Assembly: GCA_017305935.1 (NCBI GenBank)
Contig: JAFKJU010000045.1
Location: 1 to 32,702 of the forward strand
From: Hyphomicrobiales bacterium
GTDB lineage: Bacteria > Pseudomonadota > Alphaproteobacteria > Rhizobiales > Rhizobiaceae
Direction: 5' to 3'
Length of the DNA stretch: 32,702 nt
Positions 1 to 5,816 of this stretch are shown one piece after another. The first letter of the stretch is position 1, and each line of letters starts with the position of its first letter. Below the pieces are notes generated by a model. That model was not told the origin of the DNA. It made no database searches and saw only the letters and a list, made by a program, of their open reading frames with translations. A program made the position numbers and the translations under genes.

Positions 1-149
1 CGGTGCTGCGTCGATCTGGTCGTAAGCCTTGAATTCACCGAAGAACTTGGTGATCGCAGCCGTCAGAGACGTCTTGCCGTGGTCGACGTGGCCGATCGTG
101 CCAATGTTCACGTGCGGCTTGTTGCGCTCAAACTTACTCTTTGCCATTT
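1..149 (-). CDS. tuf: Elongation factor Tu, N-terminal 49 codons (gene continues left of window)
   Basis: EF-Tu is the GTPase that delivers aminoacyl-tRNA to the ribosome A site. The visible peptide begins [20 protein letters not shown] and contains the P-loop GHVDHGKT at about residues 19-26, the diagnostic G1 motif of translation GTPases. The sequence up to the window edge is intact EF-Tu without frame breaks. ATG at 149 is preceded by an AGGAAG-type ribosome site. It lies about 200 bases downstream of tRNA-Gly and tRNA-Tyr on the same strand, so it may be co-transcribed with them, as in the tyrU-glyT-thrT-tufB cluster of E. coli. Only the start is present, so which tuf copy this is cannot be told. 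Confidence 0.97.
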
Positions 150-355
150 GAATGCTTCCTGTGGATCGGTAAGAGGAGACCCGGCGAACGGGTTTAGTGC
201 CGCCGTTTAAGGCTTTCGCAATAAATGCGCAAGACTTAAATATTTGCAGCGGGCAGCGGCGAAGCGATAATTCTCGGCTTTGCGCAAATCAGGTTAACGA
301 GCTGAAATCGCACAGGCCTAAGACATCAAACGAGTATGTTTTCGGAAGTTACAGA

Positions 356-429
356 TGGAGCGGGTAGCGGGAATCGAACCCGCGTATTCAGCTTGGAAGG
401 CTGCTGCTCTACCATTGAGCTATACCCGC
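356..429 (-). tRNA. tRNA-Gly (anticodon TCC)
   Basis: The minus strand folds as a 74-nt cloverleaf. Acceptor arms GCGGGTA and TACCCGC pair, the D arm uses GCTC/GAGC, the anticodon loop is CTTCCAA with anticodon TCC, the T loop is TTCGATT, and the 3' end is an encoded TCCA. The anticodon stem GCAGC/GCTGA has a G-A mismatch at its outer pair; all other stem pairs are regular. It is separated from tRNA-Tyr upstream by 26 bases. Confidence 0.96.
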
Positions 430-455
430 AGGGTCTGGCGCTTTCCGAGGACGAA

Positions 456-540
456 TGGTGGAGAGAGTTGGATTTGAACCAACGTAGGCTGAGCCAACGG
501 ATTTACAGTCCGTCCCCTTTAACCACTCGGGCATCTCTCC
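456..540 (-). tRNA. tRNA-Tyr (anticodon GTA)
   Basis: An 85-nt class II tRNA on the minus strand. Acceptor arms GGAGAGA/TCTCTCC pair, the anticodon loop is CTGTAAA with anticodon GTA, there is a long variable arm (about positions 484-500), the T loop is TTCAAAT and the gene encodes ACCA at the end. Type II tRNAs are Leu, Ser and Tyr; the GTA anticodon makes it Tyr. It is first in the presumed tRNA-Tyr, tRNA-Gly, tuf transcript. Confidence 0.96.
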
Positions 541-608
541 AGTTTCGTCCTGGTCGGAAGGCCAAGTTTTCTCGACTTCGTAGCGTGTGCTCCGCTGTCT
601 GTGCGGCG

Positions 609-637
609 TATATGACTTCCCCGATCCGATCTGTCAA
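609..637 (-). promoter_or_regulatory. Sigma70-type promoter for tRNA-Tyr/tRNA-Gly(/tuf)
   Basis: On the minus strand a perfect -35 TTGACA (637-632) is followed after 17 bases by CATATA (614-609). It lies about 70 bases before the 5' end of tRNA-Tyr. Position and near-consensus elements suit a stable-RNA promoter; the transcription start itself is inferred. Confidence 0.6.
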
Positions 638-798
638 CACGCATTCTCATGAATAAATTCGATTTTTTACAGCGGCTGTGGAAAGCTCGATTTTTCTGGG
701 CTTCGGTCGAAAAACCATCGGCGACCGCCCGTGGCGTCTTTGCGCGCGTCCATGCGATTGTCCCTAGCGGGCCGGTTTTCCCCCCGATATAAAGCGCC

Positions 799-1668
799 AT
801 GACCAAGGACAAAGACAACGATAAATCCGCCCGCGACACGCATTACGCCACTCTGCGGCGTGCTCATCGCGATGCCCGCCGAGAGCGTGGCGAGATTCCC
901 ACTCCCGACAGCCGCAAGCGCGCCGGCCAGAAGGACTGGAAGCCGCCGGCGCTCGAGGCCAACCAGGTCTTCCTGTATGGCTTGCATACCGTGCGCGCAG
1001 CACTGGCCAATCCGCAGCGCAAGAACGTGCGCCTCAGCGTCACACAGAACGCTCTGGCGCGGCTGGAGGTCGAGCCCGAAACGCTCGGCATTCCCGTCGA
1101 TATCGTCTCGCCGCATGAGATCGAACGCATCCTCGGCCCTGAGGCCATACACCAGGGCGTCATGCTGGAAACCCGTCCCCTGCCCGTGCGCCGGCTGGAA
1201 GCGCTGAAGGACAGCCCGCTGATCCTGGTTCTCGACCAGGTGACCGATCCGCACAACGTCGGCGCGCTGATGCGTTCGGCTGTCGCCTTCGATGCCGGCG
1301 CGGTCATCACCACGATTCGCCATAGCCCGACCGAATCGGGCGTGCTCGCCAAATCCGCCTCCGGCGCGCTGGAAATGATTCCCTATATCCAGATCACCAA
1401 TCTGGCGGATGCGCTGGCCGAGTTGCACGACCTCGGCTTCCAGACCCTCGGCCTCGATTCAGAGGGACCGGCGGTTCTCGAAGACAGCTTTTCGGGCTAC
1501 AAGGTGGCGCTGGTGCTGGGTTCGGAAGGCAAGGGCCTACGCCAGAAGACGCGCGAGACCGTCAGCACGCTCGCCCGCCTCGACATGCCCGGCCAGATCA
1601 AGTCGCTGAACGTCTCCAATGCCGCCGCCATCGCGCTCTACGCGACGCGTGCCTATCTCAAGCGCTGA
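799..1668 (+). CDS. rlmB: 23S rRNA (guanosine-2'-O)-methyltransferase RlmB, SpoU (SPOUT) family
   Basis: RlmB methylates the ribose 2'-OH of a conserved guanosine in domain V of 23S rRNA using S-adenosylmethionine. The 289-residue protein has a basic, disordered N-terminal extension (1-50), an L30e-like substrate-binding domain beginning VFLYGLHTVRAAL (about 57-130), and the SPOUT knot with its three motifs: LDQVTDPHNVGALMRSA (145-161), VLGSEGKGLR (239-248) and MPGQIKSLNVSNAAAIALY (263-281). The latter two form the cofactor-binding trefoil knot. The N-terminal extension is longer than in E. coli RlmB, as is common in alphaproteobacteria. It ends four bases from the convergent folK stop codon. 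The related TrmH family was considered, but the N-terminal L30e-like domain favours RlmB. Confidence 0.9.
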   Translation: MTKDKDNDKSARDTHYATLRRAHRDARRERGEIPTPDSRKRAGQKDWKPPALEANQVFLYGLHTVRAALANPQRKNVRLSVTQNALARLEVEPETLGIPVDIVSPHEIERILGPEAIHQGVMLETRPLPVRRLEALKDSPLILVLDQVTDPHNVGALMRSAVAFDAGAVITTIRHSPTESGVLAKSASGALEMIPYIQITNLADALAELHDLGFQTLGLDSEGPAVLEDSFSGYKVALVLGSEGKGLRQKTRETVSTLARLDMPGQIKSLNVSNAAAIALYATRAYLKR

Positions 1669-1672
1669 CCTC

Positions 1673-2200
1673 TCAGGCGCGCCGCCACCAGTCGGGATCG
1701 CCATCGGCGATCTCGATTCCCGTGGTATCGGCCGCCTGTAGCCAATCGGACACCGGCCGTCCGGAAACGACCATTGCGCCGGCGAAATCGGCGAGTGGCA
1801 TCAGCACGAAGCCGCGCTCCAGCATCCGCGGATGCGGAATCACCAGTCGCTCACTGTCTAGCGTCAAATCATCATAGGTCAGGATATCGATGTCCAGCGT
1901 GCGCGGCCCCCAGCGCGCGTCGCGCACCCGCTTCATATGCCGCTCGATATCGAGGCAGAGCGCGATCAGTTCTGCCGGTGTAAGCACGGTGTGCAGTTCC
2001 GCGCAGGCGTTGAAGAAATCCGCCTGGTCGGTCTTGCCCCAGGGCGGCGTGCGGTAAAGCCGCGAGACGGCGCTGACCATACAATCGTCGCGGGCGTCGA
2101 GCGCCTGCAATGCATCCGCAATGGCGCGGGCGGGATCGCCGAGATTTCCGCCGAGACCCAGCGTCGCGCGATGCGCTAAAGCCTCAGGCACGGTGCTCAA
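1673..2200 (-). CDS. folK: 2-amino-4-hydroxy-6-hydroxymethyldihydropteridine pyrophosphokinase (HPPK)
   Basis: HPPK transfers pyrophosphate from ATP to 6-hydroxymethyl-7,8-dihydropterin, the step before dihydropteroate synthase in folate synthesis. The 175 residues show the family landmarks: GLGGNLGD (15-22), SRLYRTPPWG (46-55), FFNACAEL (62-69), RWGPRTLDIDIL (96-107) with the Mg-binding D103 and D105, and IPHPRMLERGFVLMPL (121-136). It is last in the folP-folB-folK operon and overlaps the end of folB by 17 bases, so it is probably translationally coupled. The most upstream usable start is TTG at 2200, preceded by AGGTGAG; a GTG three codons later is the alternative. Confidence 0.95.
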   Translation of the reverse strand: MSTVPEALAHRATLGLGGNLGDPARAIADALQALDARDDCMVSAVSRLYRTPPWGKTDQADFFNACAELHTVLTPAELIALCLDIERHMKRVRDARWGPRTLDIDILTYDDLTLDSERLVIPHPRMLERGFVLMPLADFAGAMVVSGRPVSDWLQAADTTGIEIADGDPDWWRRA

Positions 2201-2552
2201 CGCTCACCTGGACGTAATCGAGAATGCCTGGCACCGGTGCGCCGGGCTTGCGCACGGTGATTCTGGCGCGGCGCACCTGAGGATGCTGCTGACAGATGGA
2301 TTTGGCGATGTCATGCGCCAGCGCCTCGATCAGGTAGCGGCGCGTGCCGGTCACGATCGATTCGACGAGTTGGAACACCTCGCCGTAATGCACGGTATTG
2401 TCGATCGAATCGGTTTCCAGCGCATCGCCTGGGTCGACCTCCATTTCGACATCGACGAAGAAGCGCTGCCCGAGGAATTCTTCCTGCTCGAAAACCCCAT
2501 GGCGGGCGAAGAAGGCGCAGTTCTGAAGGTGGATGGTGTAGGTGCCGCTCAT
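2184..2552 (-). CDS. folB: Dihydroneopterin aldolase
   Basis: FolB cleaves 7,8-dihydroneopterin to 6-hydroxymethyldihydropterin plus glycolaldehyde in folate synthesis, acting as an octameric cytosolic enzyme. The 122-residue product begins MSGTYTIHLQNCAFFARHGV. It carries the FEQEEFLGQRFFVDVEME segment with E22, the TVHYGEVF segment (53-60), and the C-terminal VRKPGAPVPGILDYVQV with the conserved active-site lysine K102. ATG at 2552 is preferred over an upstream in-frame start because it follows the folP stop by 13 bases, has a GGAG ribosome site, and gives the normal family length. Genes on both sides act in the same pathway. Confidence 0.94.
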   Translation of the reverse strand: MSGTYTIHLQNCAFFARHGVFEQEEFLGQRFFVDVEMEVDPGDALETDSIDNTVHYGEVFQLVESIVTGTRRYLIEALAHDIAKSICQQHPQVRRARITVRKPGAPVPGILDYVQVSVEHRA

Positions 2553-2565
2553 GCCGCCGCTCCGC

Positions 2566-3417
2566 TCAAGGCTTTGTCTGGAAGGCGAGCATAGCATCCG
2601 CCATTGCCAGCGCATCCATGTTGATTGCGACATTGTGAACACGGAAAATCGCAAAGCCCTTCATGCGCAACAGCGCCGTCGTCGCCGCCGTCGCCACGTC
2701 GCGGTCCTTGGCGTCGCGGCCGGTGACATTGCCGAGAAAGCGCTTCCGCGATGTGCCGGCCAGCAAAGGCAGGCCGAAGACAGCCAGTTCATCGCTTCGC
2801 GCCATCAACTCCAGATTGGCCTGAGGCGTTTCCTTGGCAAAGCCGAAACCCGGGTCGAGCACGATGCGCTCGCGGGAAACGCCCGCCGCATCTGTTATGG
2901 CAAGCGAGCGGTCGAGGAAAAGGCGCTGGTCGGCGATGACGTCGGCAAGCCGCTCGCGGTTACGCCCGGTATGCATCAGGCAAAGCCCGGCGCCGGCTTC
3001 GGCGCAGACGGTCGCAAGCTCCGGCTCCTTTTGCGCGGCCCAGACGTCGTTGACGATATGGGCGCCGGCGGCAATCGCCAGCCGCGCCGTCTCAGCCCGG
3101 TAGGTATCGATGGAAATCAGCGCATCTGTGCGCGCCGCCAGCGCCTCGATAACCGGCAGGACGCGGTCCTGCTCCTGCGCCGCCGAGACAGGATCGGCGC
3201 CTGGCCGTGTCGATTCGCCGCCGATATCGAGAATGTCGGCGCCCTCTCCGACGCAGCTAAGCGCATGCTCCACCGCGCTCGCCGCGACGGCATGCTCGCC
3301 GCCGTCGGAAAAGGAATCGGGCGTGACGTTGACGATCGCCATCAGGCGGCCGGTCTCGCCGAGCGCCAGCGCGCGGCCATGCGCCACCGGCCAGATGCGT
3401 GTTGTCAAAACTGTCAC
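2566..3417 (-). CDS. folP: Dihydropteroate synthase
   Basis: FolP condenses hydroxymethyldihydropterin pyrophosphate with p-aminobenzoate to give dihydropteroate; it is the sulfonamide target. With the GTG at 3417 the protein is 283 residues, normal for the family. Landmarks are MAIVNVTPDSFSDGG (pterin-pocket loop), DILDIGGESTRPGA, ISIDTYRAETA, HIVNDVWA, DPGFGFAKE and the C-terminal GTSRKRFLG. The open frame extends further upstream to 3627, but that part is antisense to the start of the neighbouring DUF922 gene and unlike FolP. TTG at 3408 is an alternative start. It is first of the folP-folB-folK operon. Confidence 0.93.
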   Translation of the reverse strand: MTVLTTRIWPVAHGRALALGETGRLMAIVNVTPDSFSDGGEHAVAASAVEHALSCVGEGADILDIGGESTRPGADPVSAAQEQDRVLPVIEALAARTDALISIDTYRAETARLAIAAGAHIVNDVWAAQKEPELATVCAEAGAGLCLMHTGRNRERLADVIADQRLFLDRSLAITDAAGVSRERIVLDPGFGFAKETPQANLELMARSDELAVFGLPLLAGTSRKRFLGNVTGRDAKDRDVATAATTALLRMKGFAIFRVHNVAINMDALAMADAMLAFQTKP

Positions 3418-3526
3418 CGAAAAACGATCCCCGGTCAGAAAGTTTGGAGAAGTGCGGCAGCGTGTTGCCTTCGCCGCCGCTATGCCGCAAGCTTGCCGTG
3501 GTTTCAACCCGCCTGCCAAGGACGAA

Positions 3527-4153
3527 ATGACCAGATCCGCTGCTTCGCGCCTTTTTCTTGTTCTGCTTGCCACCGCGACGCTTGCCTCCACCGGCGCAAA
3601 CGCCGAGGTCGTGATCCGCAAGAGCATCCGCTATTTCACCGTCAAGGGCGCCACCGCCGAGCAGCTGGACGACGCGTTGTCGAGGCACGGGCCGAAGACG
3701 CTCGCCTCCCCCATGCGCCATCCGGGCGCCACGCGCATAAAATTCGGCGGCTCGGTCACCTATGCCGAGACCGGCCATCTCTGCCGCGTCGACAAGGTGC
3801 TGATTACGCTGAGCACGCAACTGATCCTGCCGCGCTGGAACCGCCCGAAAAATGCCTCGAAGGGCCTGGCGATGATCTGGAACACGCTCGCCGCCGATAT
3901 CAAGCGGCATGAGGAGCGCCATGCCGAGATCGCCCGCAACCATGCCCGGCAGATGGAAAAGAGCTTCTCGCGCCTTGGAGCGGAACGTTCCTGCAAGGTG
4001 CTGCAGGCCCGCGTCGCGGAGGTCTCCCGCCGGGAACTGGACGACCACGACCGCGACCAGGCCCGATTCGACCGGATAGAGGCGGCGAATTTCGAAAGCC
4101 GGATGACGCGTCTGATGCGCTACCGGCTATCCGGCCGTTCCGCGCAGGATTGA
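3527..4153 (+). CDS. Secreted DUF922-type putative zinc-dependent protease
   Basis: A 208-residue exported protein. Residues 1-26 form a signal peptide: basic MTRSAASR, hydrophobic LFLVLLATATLA, and a cleavage site after STGANA. The mature part contains HEERH at 128-132, fitting the HExxH zinc-binding motif, inside a helix that follows MIWNTLAADIKR. This pattern matches DUF922, a family annotated as predicted secreted Zn-dependent protease whose substrates I do not know. The C-terminal third is strongly charged and helical. ATG at 3527 has AAGGA upstream. It is divergent from folP with about 110 bases between the starts. Two cysteines (C86, C156) could form a periplasmic disulfide (inference). 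Confidence 0.75.
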   Translation: MTRSAASRLFLVLLATATLASTGANAEVVIRKSIRYFTVKGATAEQLDDALSRHGPKTLASPMRHPGATRIKFGGSVTYAETGHLCRVDKVLITLSTQLILPRWNRPKNASKGLAMIWNTLAADIKRHEERHAEIARNHARQMEKSFSRLGAERSCKVLQARVAEVSRRELDDHDRDQARFDRIEAANFESRMTRLMRYRLSGRSAQD

Positions 4154-4299
4154 GCCTTTTCAGGGGCGCCGCCGGAACCGAGTCGAAAAACGGCCTGTCA
4201 GAAACGATCCGAAGCTTGCGCGAGGCTTGCTTCGACCCCTGTCAATAACCGGTCATTTCTCGGCATGGCTATCCCGCCGCAAGCGTAGTATAGTCGTCT

Positions 4300-4448
4300 C
4301 AACTTAAAGCAGCCGATACGAATACATTGATCGCATCAATCCGGGTTCTCCTGGCGCGTCTGTCAACCGCAGGTGTTTCCTCCCTCGCCTGATATGGTGA
4401 TGCGCCCTCCTAGCCTCGCTCCTCCTCAAAGAGAGCGAGGCTTTTTTT
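4300..4448 (+). ncRNA. Candidate trans-acting small RNA with repeated CCUCC (anti-Shine-Dalgarno) motifs
   Basis: The plus strand can fold into consecutive hairpins: CCGGG/CCTGG (4341-4354), CAGGTG/CGCCTG (4370-4391) whose loop contains CCTCCC, and a terminator hairpin (4413-4441) whose loop contains CTCCTC. A further CCCTCC lies at 4405-4410. Several C/U-rich motifs complementary to ribosome-binding sites, shown in loops and ended by a strong terminator, are the known design of rhizobial alpha-r14 (NfeR1-like) and the related cuckoo RNAs. Membership is inferred from the pattern, not from a search. The 5' end is uncertain; about 4300 is guessed from TATAGT at 4289-4294. Confidence 0.5.
4413..4448 (+). 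terminator. Rho-independent terminator
   Basis: GCCTCGCTC (4413-4421) pairs perfectly with GAGCGAGGC (4433-4441) and is followed by seven T residues. It reads in the plus direction, 260 bases past the DUF922 stop, so it fits a separate small transcript better than that gene. Confidence 0.88.
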
Positions 4449-4477
4449 GAGCGCATCATGGGAGAAGGATTGAAAGC

Positions 4478-4798
4478 TCAAGCCTGCCGTTCCGGCACAT
4501 GCACCACCAGCCCGTCAAGGGCCGGCGTCATCTTGATCTGACAGGAGAGACGCGAGGTGGGACGCACGTCGAAGGCGAAGTCGAGCATGTCCTCTTCCAT
4601 CGGCTGTGGCTGCCCCACGGCCTCCGTCCAGGCATCGTCGACATAGACATGACAGGTGGCGCAGGCGCAGGCGCCGCCGCACTCGGCATCGATGCCGGGC
4701 ACGGAATTGCGCACGGCATTCTCCATCACCGTCGACCCGTTCTCGACATCGAGATCGAAACGCGTTCCGTCGAAGGCAAGGATGGTAAGCTTGGTCAT
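4478..4798 (-). CDS. [2Fe-2S] ferredoxin, adrenodoxin/ISC type
   Basis: A 106-residue soluble electron carrier. The cluster ligands are visible as C40-x5-C46-x2-C49 in the segment [16 protein letters not shown], with the fourth ligand C86 in RLSCQI; an additional C44 lies in the ligand loop. This spacing is that of vertebrate/bacterial adrenodoxin-like ferredoxins (FdxB, terpredoxin, putidaredoxin) rather than plant-type ones. Such proteins pass electrons to P450-type oxygenases or serve Fe-S cluster assembly; no partner gene is nearby, so the role is open. ATG at 4798 gives the usual family length. Confidence 0.9.
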   Translation of the reverse strand: MTKLTILAFDGTRFDLDVENGSTVMENAVRNSVPGIDAECGGACACATCHVYVDDAWTEAVGQPQPMEEDMLDFAFDVRPTSRLSCQIKMTPALDGLVVHVPERQA

Positions 4799-4970
4799 GG
4801 CATCGGATTCCGTTCAGTCATTCCAATCGAATGGCCGTTCTTCCACGAATTCGTCATGCGCGTCAATCAGTGACGCGCGGATGGCAGGCATGGCTCCATG
4901 CCCTCGCCCGAGACCGGAAGTGAGACACCCGGTCTTTTCTCACAACCCCGGAAAGCGGGCGCGTCGTTTC

Positions 4971-5339
4971 TTATCGACACAGCTTGAGAATGAAGTTTTC
5001 CGCTTCCAGGACGGCTGCGTCGACGCCGGCGAACAGGGCCGCGTCTGTGGGACTGGCTTCAAGCTTTTCGGCGGCGGCCGAAACCTGGAAGGCGCCGACG
5101 GCTGCGGCAGCGCCCTTCAGCCGGTGGATGGCAATCGCCGCGCCAGCTCGGTCGCCATGGGCAATTTCCTGCAGGCTGGCGCGGGCATGGCGCGCAAAGG
5201 TCTGAAGAACTTCGATTTCGAGCGCCTTGTCGCCCATGGTCTGGCCGGCCAGATGCACGAGATCGATGGGCCGCGAGGGCGCTGCGCGGTATCCGGTGAC
5301 GTTCTCGGGAGCTTCGAAAGCGATACTGACCGCTGCCAT
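4971..5339 (-). CDS. Hpt (histidine phosphotransfer) domain protein
   Basis: A 122-residue cytosolic protein made almost entirely of one Hpt four-helix bundle. The phospho-accepting histidine is H72 in AIHRLKGAAAAVGA, the standard HxLKG(S/A)A signature, followed by the amphipathic helix AAAEKLE. Stand-alone Hpt proteins relay phosphoryl groups between hybrid kinases and response regulators. No kinase or regulator is adjacent; the divergent neighbour is the large GPR-like protein. Cognate partners cannot be assigned from this window. Confidence 0.82.
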   Translation of the reverse strand: MAAVSIAFEAPENVTGYRAAPSRPIDLVHLAGQTMGDKALEIEVLQTFARHARASLQEIAHGDRAGAAIAIHRLKGAAAAVGAFQVSAAAEKLEASPTDAALFAGVDAAVLEAENFILKLCR

Positions 5340-5446
5340 ATGCCAATTTCCTTTTTATGTGCTTCCGGTCGGAAACATCCTGTAACCCGCCGCGCTGGAT
5401 TCCCGTTAAATTCAGGCGCAATCAGGGCGGAAAACATCAAAGATGG

Positions 5447-5512
5447 TTAATATGGGCTAAACATGGCTAAAATAACTGTTTTTTAGGGATGAATTGCTTT
5501 AAAAACTGTTAA
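5447..5512. promoter_or_regulatory. Two possible CtrA-type boxes
   Basis: The consensus TTAA-N7-TTAA is approached by TTAA-N7-TAAA at 5447-5461 and TTTA-N7-TTAA at 5498-5512, both in the AT-rich stretch between the divergent genes. CtrA is the cell-cycle regulator of alphaproteobacteria. The match is imperfect in both, so this is a suggestion only. Confidence 0.25.
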
Positions 5513-5644
5513 CAAAGCCTGCGGGGCAAGGGCGTCCGGGTGGGGTCGAATTGTCTCTGTCTGCCGAATGTGTCACTACGGTACTTCTGAAAAAGGGTGA
5601 AATGCCGTCCTCAGGTCCGCGGACCGGCCGGACGGGCTGTCCCG

Positions 5645-5677
5645 GAGATACCCATGCGACGAAAAAGCGGGTATCTC
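5645..5677 (+). repeat. Inverted repeat (9-bp stem, 15-base loop) in the leader of the GPR-like gene
   Basis: GAGATACCC (5645-5653) and GGGTATCTC (5669-5677) are perfect reverse complements. No T tract follows on either strand, so a simple terminator is unlikely. It is about 140 bases before the start codon. Confidence 0.6.
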
Positions 5678-5816
5678 GTCAGATCGGAATTCGCCGGGGC
5701 CGCGGCAGCTTGCTGTTTGCGCCCCCGGTTTCCAAGCGGAGTGATGCGTTTCCGGCTGAATGGCGGTTGCCGGTAACAGTGCGAACGAAGCCGATGTGTA
5801 GCGAGGCGTAAATCGT

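Larger units (their letters stand above)
4154..4477. other. Intergenic region (324 bp) between DUF922 gene and ferredoxin gene
   Basis: No protein gene is visible. The right half holds a candidate small RNA with a rho-independent terminator, listed separately. The left half contains a -10-like TATAGT at 4289-4294 but no convincing -35 element. Confidence 0.6.
5340..5816. other. Intergenic region (477 bp) between divergent hpt-like and GPR-like genes
   Basis: No credible gene; an 86-codon plus-strand frame at 5551-5811 lacks a recognisable protein. The left part (5440-5520) is AT-rich with two TTAA-N7-TTAA-like boxes, each with one mismatch (5447-5461 and 5498-5512). The right part is GC-rich with a 12-base perfect palindrome GGTCCGCGGACC (5614-5625), an adjacent CCGGCCGG (5624-5631) and a 9-bp hairpin (5645-5677). 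Confidence 0.6.

Noticed and set aside
356-540. tRNA-Gly or tRNA-Tyr as the integration site of the island
   Set aside because: Both tRNAs lie about 16 kb from the relaxase region with intact core genes between, and no partial tRNA copy was seen in the island.
3418-3627. Extended N-terminus of FolP up to 3627
   Set aside because: The extension is antisense to the start of the DUF922 gene, has no FolP similarity and would remove the intergenic promoter space.
2542-3912. Long plus-strand frame antisense to folB/folP
   Set aside because: It overlaps well-supported folate genes and the DUF922 gene in another frame, and its translation is Arg/Gln-rich without any motif.
5551-5811. 86-codon frame before the GPR-like gene
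   Set aside because: It spans palindromes and a hairpin in the leader, has low-information sequence, and no good ribosome site.
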